A program made the translations under genes and the position numbers. Positions 28,006 to 34,807 of a DNA stretch of 64,000 nucleotides are shown in pieces (positions within the stretch are counted from its first letter, which is position 1; every line of letters starts with the position of its first letter). Source of the stretch: Nocardia aurantia (lineage in GTDB: Bacteria; Actinomycetota; Actinomycetes; Mycobacteriales; Mycobacteriaceae); contig NZ_WEGI01000002.1 in NCBI RefSeq assembly GCF_009604425.1, positions 620,001 through 684,000 on the forward strand, written 5' to 3'. The notes under the pieces are model-generated. The model had not been told where the DNA came from. It did not search any database and saw only the letters and a program-made list of their open reading frames with translations.

Positions 28006-28590
28006 CTATCGGGGCCGCAACACCTCGAAACCCCCGTCGAGCAGTTCCACCAGATCGCGCTGCCCGTCCGAGGCGGCCCACAATTCGACCGCGACATTGA
28101 GACAGTCCAGCGCCGCCGCGGCCCGCACCGACAGGGCCAGTTCGGTGGCGCCGGAGCGGGCGGACAGCGCGGCCACCAGCCGCGGCCGCCAGCTCTGCTG
28201 CTTCTCCAGGCTGTGGGCGGACAGTGCGGGGGTGCGCAGGATCAGCTGGGTCAACGCCAGCGCCTTCGCCGGATCCCGGAGGTACGGCTCGACGATCACG
28301 TCCAGTCCGCGGCGCAGCGCGGTCCACTCGTCCTCGGAGCCGGGCCGCGCCGCGAGGGCGGCGGCCAGCCGCTGCCCCTCGGTCTCCAGCGCCCCCAGCA
28401 CCACATCTTCCTTGCTGGTGAAGTAGCGCAGAAAGGTACTGCGCCCCACTCCCGCCGCGGCAGCCAGATCGTTCACGGTGACCCGGTCGAAACCCTCGCG
28501 ATGGAAGAGTTCGAACCCCACCTCCGCCAGCCGATCTCGCACCGCCACACGGGCGATTTCCCTGGTGCTGAGGCGTTCCGGATCGGTCAT
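28006..28590 (-). CDS. TetR family transcriptional regulator
   Basis: A 194-aa regulator. The HTH domain is clear: EVGFELFHREGFDRVTVNDL, AAAAGVGRSTFLRYFTSKED. The C-terminal domain is of the actinobacterial TetR_C_17-like helical type (ALDCLNVAVELWAASDGQRD). It lies 68 bp downstream of the SDR gene on the same strand, and may regulate that gene through the AGTCCCA sites at 29504-29529. TCAC-N9-GTGA just upstream of its start could be an autoregulatory site. Confidence 0.87.
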   Translation of the reverse strand: MTDPERLSTREIARVAVRDRLAEVGFELFHREGFDRVTVNDLAAAAGVGRSTFLRYFTSKEDVVLGALETEGQRLAAALAARPGSEDEWTALRRGLDVIVEPYLRDPAKALALTQLILRTPALSAHSLEKQQSWRPRLVAALSARSGATELALSVRAAAALDCLNVAVELWAASDGQRDLVELLDGGFEVLRPR

Positions 28591-28658
28591 CGCCGGAATC
28601 CTACCTGGTCACACACTTTTCGTGAGCGACGTGCACCCGCCATCCGGCCTCGGACCTC

Positions 28659-29465
28659 TCATGCCATGGTGCCGCCGTCGACCAGCAGCGTGCTGCCGGT
28701 CATGTAGGACGACAGCTCGGACGCGCAGAACAGCACCACGCGGGCGATATCGTCGGGCGTGCCACCCCGGCCGATCGGGCTGGGCAGCATCAGATCGCTC
28801 GGTGTGGCGTCCTCCGGCAGGAAGCCCGCGGCCTGCGCCGCGAGCAGGTTGCCCTCTGTCGGCACATAGCCCGGCGCGACCCCGAGCACCCGGATACCCA
28901 TCGGCGCGAGCTCCAGAGCCAGCTCCCGGGTGAGCCCCCGCGCGGCGTGCTTGGATCCCACATACGCCGCCAATCCCGGTGCGCTACCACGGAATCCGGC
29001 GATCGACACGATGTTGACGATCACGCCCCCGCCGGCCATCCGCCGCGCCGCCTCCCGCGCGCCGAGAAACGTGCCACGAGCGTTCACGGCGAACACCCCG
29101 TCCCAGGTCTCGTCGGTCATCTCCAGCAGCGGCACGGCCGGGAAGATCCCGGCATTGTTCACCCAGACGTTCAGCCCGCCGAACTCGGCCACGGCCCGCT
29201 CGGCGGCCGCCGCCACCGACGCCGAATCACTGACGTCCAACGCGACCCCGACGGCCCGCACCCCGTAGCGCTCCTCGATCTCCGCCGCGGCGGCACGGGC
29301 GAGTTCCTCCTGGATATCACCGATCAGCACCTCCGCGCCGGCCTCGACCAGCCGGAACGCGATCGCCTTACCCAGACCGCGCCCACCCCCCGTGATCACG
29401 GCACGCTGCCCCTGCAACGAAATCAGTTCGGCCAGAGACAATCTCGACGCATCGCCCGAGGACAT
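28659..29465 (-). CDS. Short-chain dehydrogenase/reductase
   Basis: A 268-aa classical SDR: cofactor motif TGGGRGLGKA (TGxxxGxG), NNAG (about residues 108-111), the catalytic Ser in IVNIVSIAGF, YVGSK with the catalytic Tyr and Lys, and PGYVPTEGN after it. The C-terminal DGGTMA is typical. It reduces or oxidises an alcohol/ketone with NAD(P)(H); an acidic residue at the end of beta-2 (IGDIQ) favours NAD(H). A palindrome AGTCCCA-4-TGGGACT lies 39 bp upstream, and a TetR gene follows. Confidence 0.9.
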   Translation of the reverse strand: MSSGDASRLSLAELISLQGQRAVITGGGRGLGKAIAFRLVEAGAEVLIGDIQEELARAAAAEIEERYGVRAVGVALDVSDSASVAAAAERAVAEFGGLNVWVNNAGIFPAVPLLEMTDETWDGVFAVNARGTFLGAREAARRMAGGGVIVNIVSIAGFRGSAPGLAAYVGSKHAARGLTRELALELAPMGIRVLGVAPGYVPTEGNLLAAQAAGFLPEDATPSDLMLPSPIGRGGTPDDIARVVLFCASELSSYMTGSTLLVDGGTMA

Positions 29466-29503
29466 CCGGGCTCCTTCCGGTCATAACCACGTTGATGATT
29501 CCA

Positions 29504-29529
29504 AGTCCCACTACTGGGACTCAGTCCCA
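29504..29529. promoter_or_regulatory. Operator-like repeat: AGTCCCA palindrome plus a third half-site
   Basis: AGTCCCA-CTAC-TGGGACT (29504-29521) is a perfect inverted repeat, and a further AGTCCCA follows at 29523-29529. It is placed to control the SDR gene; the TetR gene downstream of the SDR is the natural candidate regulator. Confidence 0.65.
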
Positions 29530-29577
29530 GCATAGACCTCCGGTACCGGCATGCGCCAGAGATTCACGCGTCGGCCC

Positions 29578-30069
29578 CTACCGCGACTGCCGCCACGCCA
29601 CGGTGAAGGCCACCGCCGCCACCAGCGGACCCACCACCCGCAGATGATTCCCCCACGTCCACTCCGTCACGTAGGTCCGCCAATAGTCGGCCGCCGCAAC
29701 GGATTCCGGATCCATCCCGAGCAGCCGATCGTTGCGCGGCACATGGAAGGCGCCGGTCGTCACGATCGCCACCAGATAGGCCAGCGCCCCCACCACCAGC
29801 AACAGCGCCCCCGGCCGATTCAGATGGAACACCCCGTACACCCCCAGCACCAGACCGGTGAGGGCAGTCCCCATCAGCACCACCATGAACCAGAAGGTCG
29901 GCGCCTGCTTGTTGATCGAGTTCATCGCGGCGATCCCTTGCCCCGCGGGCAGATTCCCCAACGCCGACATGACGAAGGCCGAGAAGGCATAGAAGATCCC
30001 CGCACACACCCCACTGGTGATCGCGGTATAGAGGGTCAACCCCCGCACGAACGCGTTATCGATAGCCAT
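29578..30069 (-). CDS. DUF1772 membrane protein
   Basis: A 163-aa protein with four hydrophobic segments, beginning MAIDNAFVRGLTLYTAITSG. The sequence GIFYAFSAFVMSALGNLPAG, then QGIAAMNSINKQA, is the DUF1772 signature; the C-terminal end WGNHLRVVGPLVAAVAFTVA closes the fourth helix. ATG 30069 is preferred to upstream in-frame ATGs (30105, 30126) because it matches the family start. Function unknown (anthrone-oxygenase-like proteins share the fold). It is divergent from an AraC-type regulator 113 bp away, which may control it. Confidence 0.8.
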   Translation of the reverse strand: MAIDNAFVRGLTLYTAITSGVCAGIFYAFSAFVMSALGNLPAGQGIAAMNSINKQAPTFWFMVVLMGTALTGLVLGVYGVFHLNRPGALLLVVGALAYLVAIVTTGAFHVPRNDRLLGMDPESVAAADYWRTYVTEWTWGNHLRVVGPLVAAVAFTVAWRQSR

Positions 30070-30182
30070 GAACCCATTACAGAGCCCTACGGCGAGACCC
30101 TCCATGGCCCGGAATCGCGTCCGCATACGCGAGCGTCCACGCCGATGGCCGCCGACGTATGCGACGGACTACTGTCTCCGAT

Positions 30183-31121
30183 ATGGACGCCCTGGCCGGA
30201 CTCCTCGACGGCCCCCGCGCACGAGGAGCATTCCTGCTCCGCTCGATACTCAACCCACCCTGGTCGATGCGCATCGAGGACGAGGCCCCCGTGACGGTGG
30301 TCGCGGTCGTCCGCGGCCACGCCTGGCTGATCCCCGACGCCGCCGGCCCGATCCGGCTCGGCAAGGGCGATGTCGCCATCGCCCGCGGCCCCGACCACTA
30401 CACGGTCGCCGACGACCCCGGCACTCCCCCGACGGTGATCATCCACCCCGGCCAGATCTGCACCACCACGGACGGCGCCGACCTGTCGCAGGCGATGGAC
30501 CTGGGCGTCCGCACCTGGGGCAACGACCCGGACGGCGACACGGTCATGCTCACCGGCACCTACGAAACGGCGGGAGAGATCAGCCGCCGCCTCCTGACCG
30601 CTCTCCCGCCGATCCTGGTCCTCCCGGCGGATTCCTGGCAGTCCCACCTGATCCCGCTGCTGCGCGAGGAGATAGTCAAGGACGATCCGGGCCAGGAAGC
30701 CGTTCTCGACCGCCTCCTGGACCTGCTCCTGATAGCCGTCCTCCGCACCTGGTTCGCCCACCCCGGCAATCCCGCCCCCGACTGGTACCGGGCCCGGACC
30801 GACCCCGTCGCCGGCCCCGCCCTCCGCCTCCTGGAGAACAACCCCGCCCACCCCTGGACCATCGAATCCCTGGCCCGCGAGGTGGGTATCTCCCGAGCCG
30901 CCCTCGCGCGCCGCTTCACCGCCCGCGTCGGCGAACCCCCCATGACCTACCTGACCCACTGGCGGCTCTCCCTCGCCGCGGACCTGCTCCTCGACAATCC
31001 GGACACCACCCTGGAATCCATTGCCGCCCGAGTGGGCTACGGCACCCCCTTCGCACTGAGCACGGCCTTCAAGCGGGTGCGCGGAATGAGCCCCCAGGAA
31101 TACCGCAGAGCCCATTCCTGA
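30183..31121 (+). CDS. AraC family transcriptional regulator with cupin sensor domain
   Basis: A 312-aa regulator. The N-terminal half is an AraC-type cupin (RIEDEAPVTVVAVVRGHAWL; GDVAIARGPDHYTVADDP). The C-terminal DNA-binding domain shows both helix-turn-helix units: SLAREVGISRAALARRFTAR and IAARVGYGTPFALSTAFKRV, closing with GMSPQEYR. ATG 30183 fits the family start. It is divergent from the DUF1772 gene; this cupin_6 type commonly controls a neighbouring oxidoreductase or membrane protein. Confidence 0.88.
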   Translation: MDALAGLLDGPRARGAFLLRSILNPPWSMRIEDEAPVTVVAVVRGHAWLIPDAAGPIRLGKGDVAIARGPDHYTVADDPGTPPTVIIHPGQICTTTDGADLSQAMDLGVRTWGNDPDGDTVMLTGTYETAGEISRRLLTALPPILVLPADSWQSHLIPLLREEIVKDDPGQEAVLDRLLDLLLIAVLRTWFAHPGNPAPDWYRARTDPVAGPALRLLENNPAHPWTIESLAREVGISRAALARRFTARVGEPPMTYLTHWRLSLAADLLLDNPDTTLESIAARVGYGTPFALSTAFKRVRGMSPQEYRRAHS

Positions 31122-31249
31122 CCGGGCCGATATTTCCCATTTCCGTCCGGACCGGTCCGTTCCTGTCCACCGCATGTGAACTTCCATGGGAAAATATGGC
31201 ATCCTGACCTGCCCAGCATTTCCTGGACAGATCGATCAGAGGTCATCCC

Positions 31250-32059
31250 ATGCCCGAGACCGGAATTCCGAGTCGCGCCACCGCCAAAGCGCTCGGACAG
31301 GCGATCAAGAAGTTACGGCTGAAGCTGGGCATGTCGCGAAAAGAACTAGCCGAGAAGATCAATCGCTCGTGGCGGACGGTGGAGGCGGCGGAACTCGGTG
31401 CGCGCGTGCCGATCACCACACTGGCCGACATGTTCGAACCGCTGGAGGTCGCCCCACAGACCAAACGGCATCTGATCAATCTGATGTTCGGCCAGGTCCC
31501 GATGACGGACCTCCCGGTCCCGCAACCGCCGGCCCGGCTGATCGGCGTCGCGCGAACACTACCGTCCCCGGCCCTGGTGGTGACGGCCGCGACCTGGTAC
31601 GTCGGCTACGCCAACGACGCTGCGCGGCACATGTTCCCGGGCCTGGAGCTCTACGGAAACCTGGCCGAGTGGTTACTCCTGGACCGCCACGCCCAACTGG
31701 TCTTCGACGCCACCGACACCGCCGAAACAGGCTCCGTCGCCTGCTCCGACGACACCGGCAGATGGCTCCAGCTCGCCAACATCCTGCTCTCCGGCCTGCA
31801 ACACCTCGCCGACGGGACGATGCCCGACGAACGACTGCACCAGTTGCAGGACCGCCTGCGCCGAGCACCGGAATTCCACCGGCTCTGGAGCAGCACCGAG
31901 GGCCCCCTGGAGGCGGTCGCCGGCTCCGAACTGATCATGCGCGACCCGAAAACCGGTGCGACACAACGCGTCCACGTCACCGTACAGGAATGGGTCTTCC
32001 CGTACGTAGCGGGTGAGAACTGGTGGCAGATCTCGTTCACACCCGTCTACGACACGTGA
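31250..32059 (+). CDS. XRE-family regulator with MmyB-like ligand-binding domain
   Basis: A 269-aa protein. The N-terminal HTH spans about residues 12-60 (ALGQAIKKLRLKLGMSRKEL, then AEKINRSWRTVEAAELGARV). The remainder resembles the MmyB-type PAS-like domain: WYVGYANDAARHMFPGLELY, LLDRHAQLVF and TVQEWVFPYVAGENWWQISF. Such proteins are abundant in actinobacteria and often sit next to an SDR or hydrolase they regulate. It converges on the metallo-hydrolase gene 25 bp downstream. The ligand is unknown. Confidence 0.75.
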   Translation: MPETGIPSRATAKALGQAIKKLRLKLGMSRKELAEKINRSWRTVEAAELGARVPITTLADMFEPLEVAPQTKRHLINLMFGQVPMTDLPVPQPPARLIGVARTLPSPALVVTAATWYVGYANDAARHMFPGLELYGNLAEWLLLDRHAQLVFDATDTAETGSVACSDDTGRWLQLANILLSGLQHLADGTMPDERLHQLQDRLRRAPEFHRLWSSTEGPLEAVAGSELIMRDPKTGATQRVHVTVQEWVFPYVAGENWWQISFTPVYDT

Positions 32060-32084
32060 CAACCGAAATAGCTGCCGCACAACC

Positions 32085-32978
32085 CTATTCGGCGGGCAAC
32101 GGCTCCCAGACCGCCGCCCCGCCGTCGCCCCGGAGACAGTGCCCGAACTGCACGGCCGCGAAATGACCCCCGAAGGCCAGAAACCCGTTGTCCGCCACCG
32201 TGTTCACGATGCGCCGTCGCACATCGATGGCCAGCCGCGGATCGAGATCACTGGCCGAGGACAGCTCCGGATACGTCACCTGCAACGGCGTATGCAGAGC
32301 GTCCCCGAGCACGACGAGCGTCTCCCCCTCGGATCGCAGCAGATATCCGGTGTGCCCGACGGTGTGCCCCGGCAGCGTCAACGCCGTGACCCCCGGAAAG
32401 ATCTCCTCCCCGTCCCGGCACACCGCGACCTGATCCGCGAAGCAGGCCACCATCTCCGGCGACGTCCCCTCCCGCGCCGCCAGATCCGGTCGCGCCCACT
32501 CGCTTTCGGCCACAGCAACCCGAGCGTGCGCGAACGGAAACCGCCCGTCCGCCCCCGGCGCCTGCCACAGATACCCGATGTGATCACCGTGCAGATGCGT
32601 CAACGCCACCAACTCGACGTCCGAGGGCACGAGCCCCACCGCCCCCAAACTCCCGAGCATCGCCCCACCCCGCAACGTCCCGAACGGCGTCTGATACTCC
32701 ATCGGCCCGAACCCCGCATCGATCAGCATCGACCGCCCCAACCCCCGATGCGTGACGAGCAACCCGCCCACACTGGCGATCAGATCCCCGCCCGCGTCCA
32801 GATACTTGGCATGATCACCCACTGCCCAGAATTCGGGCGTGGTCCCCGGCAACCACTTCGCCCCGTGCAACGGAGTCAGCCCATCGGGCAGATACCGCAC
32901 AACCAACTCCCCCACGTCGACGGTACGAATACCGCCCGGTCGGGTCAATCGGTCGTCGGTGGACACGGAAATACCCAC
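32085..32978 (-). CDS. MBL-fold metallo-hydrolase
   Basis: A 297-aa metallo-beta-lactamase-fold enzyme with the dinuclear motif THLHGDHIGY (HxHxDH), a second His in LPGHTVGHTGYLL, the bridging Asp in VLGDALH and a final His in GGHFAAVQFG. This is the quorum-quenching-lactonase/alkylsulfatase-like group, with activity undetermined. GTG 32978 has AAAGGA seven bases upstream and is preferred over GTG 33011. About 170 bp upstream lies the short palindrome CCTACTGTAGG (33152-33162); the interval between holds no convincing gene. Confidence 0.8.
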   Translation of the reverse strand: MGISVSTDDRLTRPGGIRTVDVGELVVRYLPDGLTPLHGAKWLPGTTPEFWAVGDHAKYLDAGGDLIASVGGLLVTHRGLGRSMLIDAGFGPMEYQTPFGTLRGGAMLGSLGAVGLVPSDVELVALTHLHGDHIGYLWQAPGADGRFPFAHARVAVAESEWARPDLAAREGTSPEMVACFADQVAVCRDGEEIFPGVTALTLPGHTVGHTGYLLRSEGETLVVLGDALHTPLQVTYPELSSASDLDPRLAIDVRRRIVNTVADNGFLAFGGHFAAVQFGHCLRGDGGAAVWEPLPAE

Positions 32979-33151
32979 AACGGTGTCCTTTCGGAAAGAA
33001 GATATCGCCACGAGCGACCACCACCCCGCCGTCCGCGGAGACCTCGACAGGCGGACCGATGAACCACCGCCGCCACTTCCAGAATATCGGGAAAACCCGA
33101 CCCCGAACCGCCCCCGACCTCCTACGAAACAGGGGAGTTGCCATTAGATCT

Positions 33152-33162
33152 CCTACTGTAGG
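33152..33162. promoter_or_regulatory. Short palindrome CCTAC-T-GTAGG
   Basis: An 11-bp inverted repeat typical in form of TetR-family operators (CTAC-N-GTAG). It lies just after the kinase stop and upstream of the metallo-hydrolase. No TetR gene adjoins it. Confidence 0.4.
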
Positions 33163-33170
33163 TAGGAAGA

Positions 33171-34604
33171 TCACGCATCATGTCTGTGATGGACGCCGTT
33201 GCCGATGATCTCCGCGATCTCGAGTACCCGCCGGTCCGATGACCCGTGCCGTGCCTCCAGTTGGGCTTTCAGGCGCCGGAACCGGTCCACAGCTTCGCGG
33301 GTATGACCAAGCGCGAGCGCGCACTCGGCGAGCCGATGCTGGCAGTGCATGACCTGATCGTCGTAGGGACCGCGCCCGGCGGTGAGGTCATCGATGAGAG
33401 CACGGTAGAGTTCGGCGGCCTCGGCATGTCCACCGGACTCGAAACGCAAGCTGGCCAGTTGGATTCTGGCGTCCACTACGTCGGCGTCTCGGGCTCCCAG
33501 CAGCGCGATGGTCGTGTGGACGGCAGTATGGAGATGCCGTAGGGCAGGGTGATACCGAAACTCGCCGGCGAGACGTCGTGCCTTCTCGACAGCGCGATGC
33601 AGGTCGCCGCGGACGGAATCGTCCGTCGGTACCGCAGCGTCGGTCGCCGGTACCGAATGGTCGTGAACCTCTGGCGCGGATTCGGCCACGTCGGCGGCAA
33701 CCGGAATCCGCACCGGTGCGGCGACCGCCAGGGCGTACATGCGGGCCGGGCTGTTCTCGTCGTCCGCCAACTCCGCCACATCCAGGGCATGACGGATGAG
33801 CACAGCGTGCACGGCCGTGGCCCCCGCCGGTCGGCTTTCCGGTTTCTTCTCGAGCATGCACATGATCAATCCCGCCATATCCGCCGGAACATCGGGACGC
33901 TGGACCCGAATGTCGGGCGCGGGAGCGGACATCTGCCGGGACCACACCTTGAAGGCATTGGGGCCGGTGACGACACGTGCTCCGGTGAGCAGCTCGTGCA
34001 GGACGAGGCCGAGCGCGTACAAATCGGTTTGTGCTGTCACATCCCGGGATTCGATCTGCTCGGGCGCCATGAAGGCGGGGGTGCCGATCGTCTGCCCGGT
34101 CGAGGTGTAGCGGCTGCCGTCGGCGTCCAGCGCGATGGCCAGCCCGAAGTCCAGCACCTTGAGCGTTCCGTCGTCGCAGAGCATCAGATTCGACGGCTTG
34201 AGGTCACGGTGATAGATGCGGTGCCGGTGGGTGGCCGCCAACACCGCGGCCGCCTGCGCACCGAGGGCGGCGACGATGCCGATCGGCAACGGCCCACGAC
34301 GGGCGAGCACATCCTCGAGCGTGCGGCCGTCGACGAATTCCATGACCAGGTACGGACGGTACGGCTCGCTGTCGGTGAGACCGGCATCGTAGATCTCGGG
34401 CGTGCCCGGATGCCGCACGGTGGCCATGAGCTCCGCTTCACGCAGAAAGCGTTTGGTCCACTCCGGATCCGATTCGAGACTCGCGTGGGCGAATTTCACT
34501 GCGACGCGGCGTTTGAGATTGCGATCGAACCCCTCGAAGACCTGCCCCATGCCACCGGCGCCGACCTGGCGGATGAGGTCGTAGCGTCCCCCGACGACCT
34601 GCAC
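33171..34604 (-). CDS. Soluble Ser/Thr protein kinase with C-terminal TPR-like domain
   Basis: A 477-aa Hanks-type kinase. Glycine loop GAGGMGQV (15-22), catalytic Lys37 in VAVKF, HRDLKPSN (132-139), DFG (152-154) and APE (180-182) are all intact, so it should be active. Residues about 335-460 form helical repeats (FRYHPALRHLHTAVHTTIAL; EAAELYRALIDDLTAGRGPY; LAECALALGHTREAVDRFRR). No membrane segment or PASTA domain is present, unlike PknB. GTG 34604 follows GGAGGTGATC, a near-perfect anti-16S match. The gene is divergent from the SNF2 helicase of the defence array (203 bp between starts), so a sensing or signalling role for that array is plausible but unproven. Confidence 0.9.
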   Translation of the reverse strand: MQVVGGRYDLIRQVGAGGMGQVFEGFDRNLKRRVAVKFAHASLESDPEWTKRFLREAELMATVRHPGTPEIYDAGLTDSEPYRPYLVMEFVDGRTLEDVLARRGPLPIGIVAALGAQAAAVLAATHRHRIYHRDLKPSNLMLCDDGTLKVLDFGLAIALDADGSRYTSTGQTIGTPAFMAPEQIESRDVTAQTDLYALGLVLHELLTGARVVTGPNAFKVWSRQMSAPAPDIRVQRPDVPADMAGLIMCMLEKKPESRPAGATAVHAVLIRHALDVAELADDENSPARMYALAVAAPVRIPVAADVAESAPEVHDHSVPATDAAVPTDDSVRGDLHRAVEKARRLAGEFRYHPALRHLHTAVHTTIALLGARDADVVDARIQLASLRFESGGHAEAAELYRALIDDLTAGRGPYDDQVMHCQHRLAECALALGHTREAVDRFRRLKAQLEARHGSSDRRVLEIAEIIGNGVHHRHDA

Positions 34605-34807
34605 CGGATCACCTCCGTGAATCTCGCGCCGCGCACCACCCGCCGGTCCCGGCCAGGCTGAAGCTCGCGGCGGCCGGTCTCAGTACCATCGCGCCTTCCC
34701 CGGTAGACCGTGCCCACCTGCTGTTGATGTGTCATGGAACACCCCATGGCCTCCGAACGGTACTAAGTTGCTTCTTCAACCGTCAACACAGCCAGGAGCA
34801 CTCTCGA
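34605..34807. promoter_or_regulatory. Divergent promoter region, kinase / helicase array
   Basis: 203 bp between the start codons of the kinase (minus) and the SNF2 helicase (plus). The stretch 34745-34795 is lower in G+C than its surroundings and should hold the array promoter; no consensus pair stands out. The helicase ribosome site AGGAG lies about ten bases before ATG 34808. Confidence 0.4.

Noticed and set aside
32815..33144. Small gene between the kinase and the metallo-hydrolase
   Set aside because: A frame from ATG 33144 has no suitable ribosome site, overlaps the hydrolase in another frame and shows no family resemblance.
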